DNA of 64,000 nt from Sinohyriopsis cumingii (taxonomy: Eukaryota; Mollusca; Bivalvia; Unionida; Unionidae): assembly GCA_028554795.2 (NCBI GenBank), contig CM068830.1:112719214-112783213 (forward strand), read 5' to 3'. Of the stretch, positions 1 through 13,745 are shown in pieces (position 1 is the first letter of the stretch; each line of letters begins with the position of its first letter). The notes under the pieces are model-generated. The model was not told the DNA's origin. It did not search any database and worked only from the letters and a program-made list of their open reading frames with translations. Position numbers and translations under genes: made by a program.

Positions 1-99
1 CGATGGCAATATGCTCATCGGGGTCAAACAACTTCACACAGTGTATTCCAGCAAAAAAACCTCTTTCAATCCAACCAGCTATTCAAAAGGAGAAACAAT

Positions 100-860
100 G
101 AGATTTTCAAGATGGATGTATGCCATCTTGGATGTTAAATCTGTACCCTTTACATTGAAGATCAGCTTGACAGCACAGGAAGTTATTTAGTGAAATGCAT
201 ATTGATGTGAAAATCCAGAAATAAAGGCCACCATTGTACCTATAATGGATGTTAAAGTACCATTTTCATTTTAAGATCAACTTGGCACAAGTCATTTAGC
301 GAAAACTCCATGTTTATGTGACAATCCGTGCAGCAAGAGTAGAAATAAAAAGATTTGTAAGAAGTTTAATTTTTTGGCAACATATTCTTTATGTATCTTT
401 CCAACATGTGTAGTAAACATTCTATGAAGATATAAATATCCACTCAGTAGGATAAATGCCAAGATATTCCAAATAGCAATCATAGAGGCAATACTGAATA
501 TCAGATCAGCCCTATTTTCATTCAGGACTAAATAGACATCATATGAAGCCATTCAGTGAAAACAACCATATTTTCAAGAAGATATTGACAACAAATTTTT
601 CAAGTGTGCACTGGATTATCAGATCAGCAACATTTTTGTTTAGGACCAAGTTTACATCAAAAGAGGTCATTTGGTGAAAACCCTATGTTAATATGACCAT
701 CAACTGAAGGGAAGTGACATTTAGGAAAAGTTGTGATAACATGATTTTTAAAATGGCTGACACTGTGGACATACTGGATGTCCAAAATCATTTTTTTCAT
801 TGAGGATCAACCTGAACTTCAGATGAATGTGTATAGAAAGAATGGTGTCAACCTTCCCAG
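100..860. repeat. decayed ~140-bp dispersed/tandem repeat, block 1
   Basis: Four or more degenerate copies of one unit. The unit has a CATTTTCATTTAGGACCA-like segment, then ACATCATAAGA, a GTGAAAACCCCATGTT-like segment and a CAAGATGGC-like segment. Clear copies begin near 250, 505, 625 and 785. The same unit recurs near 3640-3790 and in a longer block at 10480-11540. No coding capacity is visible. Confidence 0.6.
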
Positions 861-2169
861 TAGCTCAGTGTAAACAAACATGTGCAAAGAATGATGGATG
901 AAAGTCCACCACATAAGCTCTTTATAATAATTACCTATTCAGTACAGGAGAAATTATATTCCAAGGTGGGACCCAAGCTGCTTTCATCATATCTAAAAAT
1001 ATAACAAACAATTGAAAAGAATGAAATGATGTCAATTATATCAATCATCCTTAAAATGATATATGTAATGTGTGTGTAATTTAGATTTTTAATTTAGCTT
1101 GAACAATTTTTGTCATATCGATACAATGTCTGCAGCACAGCTGTTTATAGTGATATCAGCACTAGGGCTTCAGGCTGCAGACTTATAGTCTGAACCAGTA
1201 AAGTTCAGCATCTGAGGCAGATGTTCTAACTCTTAGGACAGCAGAGAGGTATAATCTGTAATGTGTTTAAATTAAAATTAAAACTAAAGGAGTCTGTAAA
1301 AGCAAAAGAAACATCTAGGCAACTTACCTGACATTTTTACAAAGATGATATATGTACAGTTAATACACATCTAACCAAGCAGTCTGATATGTTTATCATA
1401 ATTCGTAAAGACGTCATGGATGGTTTTGGTACGCTCTGAAAATGAAAGTAAACTGGAAGAATTATTGAGAAAGAAACAGTGAGATTGATAGCCTGATGGC
1501 TACCATGCTTTATACAGACATTTAGAATGCTTTGGAGTCATGCTCAAAATAAAAAGTGTGATGTGAAAGGAATGTTGGAATGAAGGAAGGAAGTATTGAT
1601 GAACACATTTCTATACATTAAAGCCAACAAATTTTTAATAATGAAAAGCATATCTGGGCTACTGGTGTAATATGTTTATCAAGTTTAAAAAAATACCTTG
1701 AATGGCTTTTGAGTTACAGTGAACCTGCCTTAACTGTTCGCTTGTATTATGCAATCACCTTCTTCAAAATTCACTTTACTTAGATAAACGATTGCTGAAA
1801 TAAACCTCCATTAAGCAACTGCCTGTTTTAGAAGTTCACTTGTCACTTTCTGCTAGTGGCTGCTGTCACAAAATTAAACTCTTTTATTTATTGAATACAT
1901 GTACTCAGGTTTCGTTTTTTGTGTACAACGATACCCGAGGGTGATTTATGTATATTGTGTCGTATTTCAAAATAGTGAGCTTGGTTCATCCCATGCCACA
2001 TGTGCGATTCGTGCTCTTGATGGGATGAAATGGATGTCTACATTGCACAGACTGTATGTGTATAAATACCTCACCATATGTACATTTCTTTACAATACGA
2101 AATAGTCTTGTCAGTGGGCAGTCTGCTTCAAGGACTTGCACATCTTCAACTGTAGGGCTGTCTAGCATA
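861..2169. other. gene-free AT-rich DNA
   Basis: Only short, non-conserved open frames occur here. I recognise no repeat, RNA gene or protein similarity. Confidence 0.5.
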
Positions 2170-2400
2170 TGTGACCGGAATGTCTAGTGTCGATGTCCGG
2201 AGGCTCTACTGTCTGGAATGTCTACTGTCTGTGACTGGATTGTCTGATATCTGGGGTGCCTGGAATGTCTACTGTCCAGAATGTCTATTGTCTGTGACTG
2301 GAGTGTCTCTGTCTGTGACCAGAGTGTCTGTGTCTGAAGTGACCAGAGTGTCTAATGTCCAGGGTGTCCGGAAGGTCTAATGTTCGGAGTTATCCTAGTG
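2170..2400. repeat. degenerate TGTCTG-rich minisatellite
   Basis: Short imperfect units built from GTCTGTGACTGGAGT-like and GGAATGTCTACT-like words repeat across this stretch. The 69-codon open frame over it is a by-product of the repetition. Confidence 0.6.
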
Positions 2401-2925
2401 TCCAGAGTCTATAGCAGCTGTGAAGCTGGACTGTAGCAGCCGTGGAGCTGAAACAGTGTACTGATGGTGGAGTGTATCTCCGTACATGTAATTTCTTAGC
2501 CATGGGCTAATTTTGGGGTTCGTAAAACCCAGTGTTTCTTTCGGGACTGTAAAGAGAAGTTGTCTATCTGTCCCTCTTTTTTATCACCATAATTTCGCTA
2601 CCTGAGTGAATGCATTTTACTACATGAGTAAAATTTGACATCGTTTACTACCTGAGTAAACAATATCCATCGTTTCATTATCAAATTGTTGTGAACCATT
2701 CATCCCTTGTCTTTATATTTGCTATATTAATTTATTTGTATTTTTCATCATTAATTTGGTGCATTCTTATGTTTATCAAATCCAATATTTGGATTATATA
2801 TATTAGCACATTTTCATAATTAGTTACTCATTCAAGTCTACCATTATTAAACATTGTATTTATATCATCGTCAAAAGTGTTCTGCTGCAAATCCGAAAAT
2901 TCCACCGGTTATATCATTACAGCTG
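2401..2925. other. gene-free AT-rich DNA
   Basis: Nothing recognisable on either strand. Confidence 0.5.
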
Positions 2926-3059
2926 CTTGGAATGGATTTGACTACATTACTTAGAATGGATCTGACTGTACATTACAAAGAATGGATTAGACTGTACATT
3001 GCTTGGAATGGATTTGACTGTACATTACTTGGAATGGATTTGACTGTACATTACTTGGA
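2926..3059. repeat. 24-26 bp tandem repeat
   Basis: At least five head-to-tail copies of a unit near CTTGGAATGGATTTGACTG plus TACATTA. The last two copies are almost identical, and the first differ by small deletions. Confidence 0.8.
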
Positions 3060-5789
3060 TAATACATTTGTTATAACGACCGATGGATGTATGGAAAAAT
3101 AAATGAGAATACAATAAGACTAGTGAAGCTGAAGAACTCTTGATAGCAAAGGTACATGTGAAAAACAAGACTAAACTGTTCATCGAGATTTAAAGTTATC
3201 ACGGTCTGAATTATGGTCTGTAAGCAAAATCTCATGGAAATTAATTGAATGATGGATAGTTAGATAAATAAACTAACAACAGGAACAGGTACATCTAGAG
3301 CACAAATCTTTTCATAGAGATATCATGAATGTTTCTGAAGTTGTGCTCTTGAAAAAAAAAAGCATGAGAAACATATGTACAGAGGATATTTTAGTATAAT
3401 ATGTACAGAGGATATTTGATTCCAACTTGTTTAGCCTGATGTAGAGGGTAAAACCTTGCATGAGGTTGGTGAAGGCTGGAAGGTTATGTGTACATTAAAA
3501 CAAGAGTCCCTCTAAGGGTCTGTAGCTCTAATGGCTAAAAAGAATTTCCAGGAATTAAAGATAACACCACATTCATTCTTTTTAACTGCTTAACCATTTC
3601 TGATATTCTTTACTAATACAATTTTCAAATAAGCCATTGCTGCAGCCATATTGGATGAAAAAACTGGCACCCTGTTTCACTTAGAATAAAGTCCACATTT
3701 ATAAGACATTTGGTGATATCAGGAGAGCACCATTTTCATTTAGAACCAACTTGACATCATAAGACATCTTATAGTCACAAACCAGTGTTGAGATCTAAAC
3801 TGAAGATATGGATAAGTTAAAATTGTCCCTGAATAAGGAATTAGGTAAGTGACACATGCATATAAGAATATGCATGCTTTCTTTTAAGTCTGCTGAAAGA
3901 ACAAGATAGGGATATATTAAGGCCATCAGGACAATGCATATTTAAATGCCGTATCAAATGAGTTCATTCCATGATTCAATGCAAAACAAGAATGCAGTTT
4001 GTATTTATTATATATCCTCTCAATTTACACTTTGTAAATAGTGCTAGCATTACAGTGTTAATGAAATTCAAACATAACTGAGATCATACAAGTCCGAGTA
4101 GATGCATCTAAAAATATTTACATGCAGACATCAAAGAGAGCACCTACATGTAACCAGTTTCAATTTGTGATACAGATATATGGTTCAAACAAATATAATC
4201 AATGTCAGATCAACCACGCAATACTAAATGAACATACATGCCACCTCCCAGATGTATAGGTGTAATTATTGCTATTATAAAGGGCCAAAAAAGCACAACC
4301 TGGTTCTGCAGCTCGTAAAAATTATTGTCATAAACTGCAAAATCTATATGGATTAGATCTAGAATACAAACACAAAAAATATATTCAGCAGTCACTTCAA
4401 CTAGCCTACATGCGTAATGTACACAAAAAGATCATGATAGGAATCCTACAATGATCATAGTGAAATGCTCAGGTGTATTACATTACTCACATATTCTTCT
4501 TTTAAAGTTTGTAAAGCGGTGTTGATTTGTCCCTTTTTCTGATATGATGTTTTGAAGTTTGAAAAGATCCATCTGCTCTAATATTTTCTATCATATACCC
4601 TCCACAACTCACTTTGTAAAGTGTTCCACTTAACATGTGGTGAAATTTTCTTTAAAAACTTCACTAACTAACTAGCATATCAATCAAATGAATCTGTTAA
4701 ACAAAGTTCACTTTTGAAGTAACATGTCTGTTCTCTTGGAAATGGATCATATACAGTTGCTTTAAATAGCAAATAAGGAAAGTGAATGTATGCTATTCTT
4801 ACACATCAGTCACCTTTTAAAATAATATTCTCAAATTTATATGAGTGAAATTAAAGAGAAAATTGACAAAACAACTTGTATTGCTTTATTTTAATTTTAA
4901 TGTTATTTTTTAATGGAGCAGAAAAGCACAATTCATATATAGTTTAGCATAAAATGTAATCTGTTAGAAAAAGTGTAATGATTATGCCAAAAGTATAATG
5001 CTTGGCATGTACGAATGAGTATATCATAAAAAGGAAAATCAATATTCTTGATTTTTAAATACAAAAATGAAAATTTTAAATTTGTTACATATTTAATAGA
5101 AAACCTGGAAATATCATTTTATTTGTCTCATATAAATATATGTTTACCTCTGAGGAATTACGGTCTTTCTATTCTAATTCCGATCTTTGCCATCTAGATG
5201 ATTTAAGCATAATCAGAATATTTGGATTGATGCTGAACTGGTGACATGTCAGTCACAGTGTACTCCATGAACCATTGATTGCTGCAGCAGAAATTATTGC
5301 TCCTGTCTCACATCTCACTTTGATTTTCATTTCATCATCACACTCTTTTTACAATAATTTCCCTATTTTATTCTACTACCGGCACTTTTTAGCTGTATGT
5401 TACTGTGTTAATCAAAAGAACATAAGCTCCACACCACTCATTAACTGTCTAGTCCATGTTCAAGATTAGTGAATAAAAATTTAAAAATTTCTGAAACCCA
5501 TGTAATAAATTTTAGTCAAGTGATTGCGAAAATTACCACCACTGTTTAATCTTTCTACATTGATATTAAATTCTTACTAAATTTGCCTAAAATAAGAACA
5601 TGCTGGCTCGCACAGGTGACATTTGTACCTTTAATTAAAAATCAATATTATATGGGTTGAATGCATGCATATACTACCCAACCTCCAATCATGGACAAGT
5701 GCTTATGAAATATAGTGATAAAAGTGCAAGTGCTCTCTATCTCAAACATTCATACACAAACACATGGAATAAGTAAACAAAACATTACG
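3060..5789. other. gene-free AT-rich DNA with one repeat fragment
   Basis: No supported gene. Around 3640-3790 there is a fragment of the ~140-bp repeat also seen at 100-860 and 10480-11540, recognised by its TTCATTTAGAACCAACTTGA and CATCATAAGACAT words. Confidence 0.45.
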
Positions 5790-5925
5790 GTATCACACCT
5801 TAACATTACAGTGGTTCAAGGTATCACACCATGCCATTCCAGTGGTTCAAGGTATCACACCTTGCCATTACAGTGGTTTGAGGTACCAAAAATTGCCATT
5901 ACAGTGGTTCAAGGTGTCACTGTAC
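5790..5925. repeat. ~33 bp tandem repeat
   Basis: Four copies of a unit near CCATTACAGTGGTTCAAGG followed by TATCACACCTTG. The short open frames here arise from the repetition. Confidence 0.75.
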
Positions 5926-6444
5926 AATTTAGTTTTCCTAAATATCATCTATATTTCAAATTCTAACACAATAATAAAAAACAAAGGGGAATACTATGTT
6001 TCTCCTCTTAATTATCCGTTGTAACAAATATAAACAAATCAGCATGCCTAATGTAGCATTTTCTTATACTGAACACCTGTCTTGCTAGTAATTACAACTA
6101 GTATGGCATGTAAAAACAACTGACTGGTTCAATAAGGGTAGCAACACCTTGAACCAATATGGTTCCAGCCTGGAAGGTTCTGTGTCAGCACACATAACAA
6201 TATTTAGCAAATTTTGGAGTTGTCTACCTTACATCATCCACTGTGACTTTGCAGAGTTGCAGACAGAACTACAACTGGAATACTTTTACTTCAACTTTTG
6301 AAGAAAATAGGCTTTAAAAAGTAGAAATTGTTAAACAATATTCTGAAGAAAGTTTTAAAATTTAAATCTTTTGTTCCTTTCTTGATCACAAATAAGAAAG
6401 ACTACAAAACTGTTTTTGTCTTAATATCTAGATAAGACAATGGA

Positions 6445-7945
6445 TTATTATTTACTTAATACCCTGACCAAATGAAACTAGCCCCTCTATCAAGCAGGAG
6501 ATATTTACTTAATACCCTGACCAAATCAAACTAGCACCTCTATCAAGCAGGAGATATTTATTGAATACCCTGACCAAATCAAACTAGCCCCTCTATCAAG
6601 CAGGAGATATTTACTTAATACCCTGACCAAATCAAACTAGCCCCTCTATCAAGCAGGAGATATTTATTGAATACCCTGACCAAATCAAACTAGCACCTCC
6701 TCTATCAAGCAGGAGATAATTACTTAATACCCTGACTAAATCAAAATAGCACCTCTATCAAGCAGGAGATATTTACTTAATACCCTGACCAAATCAAACT
6801 AGCCCCTCTATCAAGCAGGAGATATTTACTTAATACCCTGACCAAACCAAACTAGCACCTCTATCAAGCAGAAGATAATTACTTAATACCCTGACCGAAT
6901 CAAAATAACACCTCTATCAAGCAGGAGATATTTACTTAATACCCTGACCAAATCAAACTAGCCCCTCTATCAAACAGGAGATATTTACTTAATACCCTGA
7001 CCAAATCAAACTAGCCCCTCTACCAAGCAGGATATATTTACTTAATACCATGACCAAATCAAACTAGCCCCTCTACCAAGCAGGAGATATTTACTTAATA
7101 CCCTGACCAAATCAAACTAGCCCCTCTATCAAGCAGGATATATTTACTTAATACCATGACCAAATCAAACTAGCACCTCTATCAAGCAGGAGATATTTAC
7201 TTAATACCCTGACCAAATCAAAATAGCACCTCTATCAAGCAGGAGATATTTACTTAATACCCAGACCAAATCAAACTAGCCCCTCTATCAAGCAGGAAAT
7301 ATTTACTTAATACCCTGACCAAATCAAACTAGCCCCTCTATCAAGCAGGAGATAATTACTTAATACCCTGACCAAATCAAAATAACACCTCTATCAAGCA
7401 GGAGATATTTACTTAATACCCTGACCAAATCAAACTAGCCCCTCTATCAAACAGGAGATATTTACTTAATACCTGACCAAATCAAACTAGCCCCTCTATC
7501 AAGCAGGAAATATTTACTAATACCCTGACCAAATCAAACTAGCCCCTCTATCAAGCAGGATATATTTACTTAATACCATGACCAAATCAAACTAGCCCCT
7601 CTATCAAGCAGGAGATAATTACTTAATACCCTGACCAAATCAAAATAGCACCTCTATCAAGCAGGAGATATTTACTTAATACCCTGACAAAATCAAAATA
7701 GCACCTCTATCAAGCAGGAGATATTTACTTAATACCCTGACCAAATGAAACTAGCCCCTCTATCAAGCAGGAGATATTTACTTAATACCCTGACCAAATC
7801 AAACTAGCACCTCTATCAAGCAGGAGATATTTACTTAATACCATGACCAAATCAAAATAGCCCCTCTATCAAGCAGGAGATATTTACTTAATACCCTGAC
7901 CAAATCAAACTAGCCCCTCTATCAAGCAGGAGATAATTACTTAAT
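6445..7945. repeat. 53-bp satellite array (~28 copies)
   Basis: The unit begins near TCAAGCAGGAGATATTTACT and continues TAATACCCTGACCAAATCAA, ACTAGCCCCTCTA; two successive CAAGCAG starts at 6491 and 6544 give a 53-bp period. About 28 head-to-tail copies are visible with few substitutions (CCC/CAC, ACT/AAT, CTG/ATG). Variants recur in blocks, which points to recent local amplification. No unit is in a sustained reading frame. Confidence 0.9.
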
Positions 7946-9149
7946 CACCTATTGATGAGCATCCAGGGCAGGCCACCTAAATATAGCATCACTCAAGCTT
8001 TTTGATTAGGTAATCCCTGGTAGTGGTTTTGGCATTTGTGTATATGTTGCCTGAGTTAACTTTTAAATTATGTACAACAAAGTTGTTTGATATCTGTAAT
8101 AATGGGAAAATCAGAACTGGAACAGCATCTCCATGCATCAAGATGCCAGTCAAGAAATGTATCTTACTATAATGTTAAAGTCACAGGTGCTGGTCAAAGT
8201 GATGACATTGGTGACTTGGTAAGAAATCCCAGCATAAAGCAATCATGAAAGAGACAATATTGGAGCAATAGCATCAAACTGTAGCTTTACTGTAATTTTA
8301 AACTTCACTTTTAATAAGGCTTGGAACTCTACCGCTGAAGTGCTTCATCCCCCATCCATCGTCTTCTGACTTTGTAGACCAGTTCATGCTAATGAAGAAG
8401 ATGAACATCTATCACAGTCATCAGAGCTAAACCCATACAAGCTTTTTCATCCCAGGATAGTGTGAGAATTCCACAATGCTGCAACAAAAGAATATAAGAC
8501 AAAGGATCAAGTCTGCAGTGAAAAATGATTTTCTTTCACCCAGTTCAGAGTAATAATGTGGCCTGGTTTAGAAAGGTCAAAAATGTGATTCATGTAACTA
8601 TTTAAATGAACCAAGAAAAAATGTGAAGTTAACAATTCTAAAACATAAAGTAAATGAAATAACAAATACACATGCATGTACATGTAATCCATTTGAAGTC
8701 CACTGAGGTCTGAAAAAAGCACATTTGTTCATAAAATTTATTAATCCAAGTGGAGTAAGCACTGTCCTCTCACAAATGTGTATTCCCTACTTGAAGAATG
8801 TCATGAATTTATGTTGACTGAGACATCATCATTTGTTTTCTTGGAATGTCTACAATGTTTTTCATTTGCATAATCTTTACTTGCCCAATGTCCTGATTTT
8901 CTAGCCCCATCCAACCTACATCAGTCTTATATTCAATAGTGAAGAAGTCCTCATCAATGTTGATCCAGTGCTAAATGCAGATTTATTTTAAGACATCCAA
9001 CTTATCTTTCACAATACTAAGCTTTTTCTTTTCTGTACATCTCCACTGAAAAATGAAATGTCTCAATTCATTATTTATCTAAACAATTTAAGTGAACAAA
9101 GTTCTGATTTGTAAATACTCATAATCTTGAACTCTTAAACATTTTTTGG
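7946..9149. other. gene-free AT-rich DNA
   Basis: No supported gene or repeat between the satellite and the LINE relic. Confidence 0.45.
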
Positions 9150-9480
9150 TATTGTGATCTCATGCAGGTAGCATATGAGAGCAATCAAAAGCCTTGCTTA
9201 AATCAATAAAGGAGATACATATTTGTTTCTTTTGTCTTCAAACATTTCTGATAACACATGTAAAGAAAGTAGTTGATCTACTGTTGAGTACCCAGCATGT
9301 AATCCAGCTTGGTTTCTTGCTATTATGTTGTGATGGCCAAGAAAACTTTTCATCACTGAGATCAGTATGGGGATAAACAACAAAACAGCTAAAGATAGTA
9401 ATTGGTCAGTAATTTTTAGCATTGGCGTGGTCTTTGCTGTGCTTAAAAACCGGTCTCATGATTCCAGGTTAAAACATGTC
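9150..9480 (-). pseudogene. LINE reverse transcriptase relic
   Basis: A broken fragment of a non-LTR retrotransposon reverse transcriptase. Reading the minus strand, one frame (9198-9422) contains NQAGLHAGYSTVDQLLSLHV, which matches the RT finger pattern 'QAGF..GYSTVDQ..SLH'. Another piece just downstream (about 9170-9205) reads FIDLSKAFD, the palm motif-A segment that carries the first catalytic Asp. Upstream, around 9425-9480, frames resemble the KHSKDHANAKN stretch that precedes these motifs. Frame changes and stops separate the pieces, and the YADD motif and endonuclease are absent, so this is an inactive 5'- and 3'-truncated copy. The clade is uncertain. Confidence 0.6.
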
Positions 9481-10359
9481 TCAAGTATAAAATTAAAAAT
9501 AAGATATTGGGAAAGGCATTAGTAAACTGGATGTGGTTTTAAAAATATTCATTAAATATACTGTAATTCAAAATGAGTTTTGTTGTCATTTAACACTTTA
9601 AAACATAAATTGATTTCTTTCTGAGCCATCAGTGCATTCAATATGTTATCATCACTGTCCAGCTAACTGATTTCATAACAAATTGACACATAATTGTTTT
9701 ATTGTACCATATCTGTAGCTACAAATGAACATACATCAGTGACTGTCACTTTCTCCCTTGCAATTGGATAATATACTTCAGGCTGTAATGAGTCGGTTAT
9801 GTTGCTAGTTTTGCAGGATGGGTACAATGTTACTGTATGCCATTGTTTGTTGACACAGAAAGTCTACTTATGACATGCTGCTGCTTATCCTTTCTGTGAT
9901 CAGTTGCTGTCCAAGTATCAATAAGCAAATACCTCAACTGGTAATCTGTATTAATGGCAAGCTGTGATTCTAGGTCTTAACTAAATGAATGTGAAACCAA
10001 CAATTTAATTAAATTCAATACACAATTTATTTCCCTTAAAATACAAACTGAAAATTCAAAAGACACAGTATTGTTAATTAAATGTCCAAAAATAACAAAT
10101 TTTCTGAATGAATGTCATATACCAGTAATTTTAAATGTCCTATAATACAAATGATAAAATCCAGAATATTTTTGAAGGAATTCAGGAAAATCAAAGTAAT
10201 GCATTAATCCATAGTCAATAAGCACTTTACAAGCTCAAATGTACAATTTAAATAATTCTTCTTGAATTATTTCTGAATTCAGTAATGCAACAGTAAACTT
10301 AATCGAATCCTAGAGACTGATCTAAAACAGGAATGAATTTACTTCTTAATAGTGTGATT

Positions 10360-10361
<2 letters not shown>
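9481..10361. other. gene-free AT-rich DNA
   Basis: Nothing recognisable on either strand. Confidence 0.45.

Positions 10362-10418
<57 letters not shown>
10362..10418. repeat. (AT)n microsatellite
   Basis: Uninterrupted AT dinucleotides over about 56 bases. Confidence 0.95.
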
Positions 10419-10419
<1 letters not shown>

Positions 10420-10479
10420 CAGTAAGTACATGATGCAGTCTGTGGTCACTGACCCTGACAATCTCATTATGATGAGCCA

Positions 10480-11540
10480 CCAGACTTAGTCATTAGCATT
10501 AAAGACCAACTAAACACCATAAGAACTATTATTCTGATGAAAACCCAATGTCAAAATGACTTTCCATTAGACTGGAGTACAGAAAAGAAAGTTTTCAAGA
10601 TGGCCATGTACTGGATATCAGATGATCACCATTTTAATTTCAGACAAATACAACATTACATTGTAATCCAGGAGAAGTAATGATAGCAAGGTTTTTCCAC
10701 TCTGTCATCCATATTAGATTGGCATCATTTTCATTTAGAAACTAACTAAACATCATAAGAGGTCCTCTGGTGGAAACCCCATATGACTTGAAATTCATGA
10801 ATGAATAGTGATAATGTAATTTTCAAGATGGCCACTGTGACAGCCATATTGAACCTCACACTGGCATCATTTGATTTAGAGCCAGTTTGATATAATTGGC
10901 AGTCTTCTGGTGAAAATCCATGTCCATGCGAAGAAGTAGTGATAACAAGAATTACACGATAGCTATTGTGATGGACATTTCCAACATAAGAACGGCACCG
11001 TTTTCATTCAGGACCAACTTGACATCATAAGAAGTCTTTGAGTGTAAACACCATGTTCATGATACCACCCAATCAGGAGGAGTAGTGATAAGACTGTCAA
11101 CAAGGCTGCTGTGTGATGGTTATGTTGGATGTCACATCAGTACTATTTTCATTTAAGATAACTGGACATCATAAGACGTGTTTTGGTGAAAACCCCACAT
11201 CAATATGTCTTTCAGTTCAGGTGGTAAAATTTTCAAGATGACTGCTATGGAAGCCATACTAGAATTCAAACTGGCACCATTCTTTTTAAGGACAAGCAAG
11301 ACATCGTAGAACTCACATTTTCATATTATCATCCATGAGGAGTTACAATAAAAAGATTTTCAAGATGGCGTTTGTATTGGCTATATTGGAGTCTGAGTGG
11401 CACAATATTTATTTAGGACCAACTACACATCAGCTTGACCTATGAACTTTTAGTTCATATGGCCATCCATTCAGGAGTAGTTTCAATAACAAGATTTTCA
11501 AGATGGCTGCAGTGGCGGCCATTTTGGACATGGATGGGCA
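10480..11540. repeat. decayed ~140-bp tandem repeat, block 2
   Basis: Seven degenerate copies of the unit described at 100-860. Their TTTCATTTAGGACCA-like words lie near 10627, 10722, 10864, 10996, 11145, 11275 and 11400, so the spacing is roughly 100-150 bp. Each copy usually ends in a CAAGATGGC word. Copies are strongly diverged, so the array is old. Confidence 0.65.
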
Positions 11541-13709
11541 CTGTTTGCTGGGTTCAAGAACTTCAATATTGTCATAATGTATCATATTTGAATAACTCAC
11601 ATGTAAGCATAATGTTGGGAAGTTCACATAGTCATGATTGAAAATGTGAAGAACAACTGTATTCATGGTATAAAAATACATCTTATTTCATGTCATTATC
11701 CTGACATATTTAAGTGTCATCAAATCCCATTCATACCATATCCAGTTCCAATAATTTTCTTATAACTTTTCATTCACAAAATCATGCCAAGCAGAATGTC
11801 AACATGCCATTTGCTTCATAATTTAAACAAGCTAAATTGGTCACATGAATAAAGATATTAAGGAAATGTGTTATACAACTGGTGGATGTTCCATTATGGG
11901 TGTATTGTCAAAGTCGCGATATTTTTCAATGTGGGTTCTTAGATCTGGAGTGTAAAGTTATAAAAGAATCCAGTCATCCATTCAAGTTTACAAAATGTGC
12001 CTTCTACTCATGGGGCATATAGTTTAAGTTTACAGAGATTGTTGTCAGTTACAAAATCATAAGAAAATAAATCATAATTATTTAATGAATCTACTACAAA
12101 TCGGGCATGCAAAAATCTTAATTAAATTTATGAATTTATGAATTTAATTTTGAAACCTTTTATTAAATGTGTTGCCTTTTCATAATATTTCCCAAATTTC
12201 TTTCTTTTTTTACACTTTGATACCATACTACTGACAGTCGCAGTATTTCTCAAATGCCACAGTAACAAGACACACTTCTGGGTGCCTCATGTCAGAGGTC
12301 ACCTCAAAATACCAAGCACTTTGGCACACTGGAGCTCATTACAAAGAAAATTAGGAGTATCGTATATGAATAGATTGCTGGGGTTCCACCTATAACAGTG
12401 TACATTGCTGATACCACGTGGCTACTGGACCTCTGATGTTACTGACATGTAGATTGCGAGATTTGAATAGCCTTGTGACTAGGAATGCAAATGGTGAGTT
12501 CCACATCAAATTTCATCAATGCTATAGTTTTGTCTTGTCTGTCTAAAGATATAACCACATGGTGTCAGCGAATTTCAACTTGTTGATAGTCATATGATGT
12601 TGATCCTACACCCAACAGAACTGTCCAAATATCAAACATGGGGTGGAATGGGTCATAGGATGCTCAGATTTGGTGACTACATGACCACATTCCACAGGTA
12701 CTTGATTCAGGAGGAAAATAATGATAATACCCTACCCCAATTAATGTTTAGAAAAAAACGCACTTTAACAAAGATTAAAATCAAGATCTTGCCTTAGTTT
12801 GTTAAGGCTACTTCAAAGACTAAAGTCTATTTGCCTTGAACTTACTTATACTTACTGTAATGCCATTATTTTTACTGGAGTACAGCACAGGATTTTGATG
12901 GCAATTGCTAATGAAATTCCTGAGACTTGTTTTTGACATCCCATCCACGTGGACCGCATCTGAGGACTAGAAGTTAAATAGAGAAATTTCCACATACTGT
13001 TCAATGGATAGAACTGATGTCATTTACAACTATACGATGAATATCACTCGGGCGTTTCCATCTGGCCGATAAATAATTATTTCACGACCTGACTCAAATG
13101 ACAGAAATGTTCTGGTCGGTGTGACATATTGTTGTTGCTATTGTTGATTTTAGATTCCACTGGTACTTTATCATAGTGGTGGAGAGTCTCCCTAAAAACA
13201 GTAATGGTCATTAATGGAGACGAATGGAGCAACAACAAATAAAATCATTTTGTACATAGGCAAGTGTATTAACTGAACACCACTTGAATATGCATTAGGG
13301 GAGACATACCATAATGGTGTGTTTGTGTGTGTGTGTGTATCTATGCATGTATCCAGTTAGGAGTCTGTTTTTGTTTCCTAAGTATGGTTTAAAATCGTTA
13401 GTTCATAAAATGGCTCGCTGCATATCACTGCAGAAAACGTTTTGAATAAAATATTACCAAAAAAAACACAACAATTTATAAAGACAGAGTATAAAATAAT
13501 TATGTAATTCAACACAAACCTCCTTTAAAGCTAACTGACCATTCTTAATGAGATATATTTATTCAAAAACAAATTGCCTCTCACGAATCTCAGTTTATTG
13601 ACGGAAATTGCATTTCATTCGGAAACCTCTTTTTCCGCCAAAACAGAAAAATGATAGACTGTTGCCCGATGCACCTGTGGAAAATGAGCGGGGAGATTTG
13701 GTCACATTC
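11541..13709. other. gene-free DNA with a short TG run
   Basis: No supported gene. A short interrupted (TG)n tract lies near 13318-13340. Confidence 0.45.
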
Positions 13710-13745
13710 GGAATAAGGTCTCACTGGATAGTTTCGTATTTTGAC
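13710..13745 (+). repeat. 36-bp repeat, copy 1
   Basis: The word AAGGTCTCACTGGATAGTTT continuing CGTATTTTGACATCCC occurs here and again, almost unchanged, at about 15536-15572. Just downstream, GGCAGGGTCCAGTTT (13763-13777) has an exact inverted partner near 14394-14408. The arrangement suggests pieces of a small non-autonomous DNA transposon, but I cannot define its ends. Confidence 0.45.

Noticed and set aside
6445-7945. CRISPR-like direct repeats
   Set aside because: Units are contiguous with no unique spacers, and the setting is a eukaryotic genome; this is a satellite.
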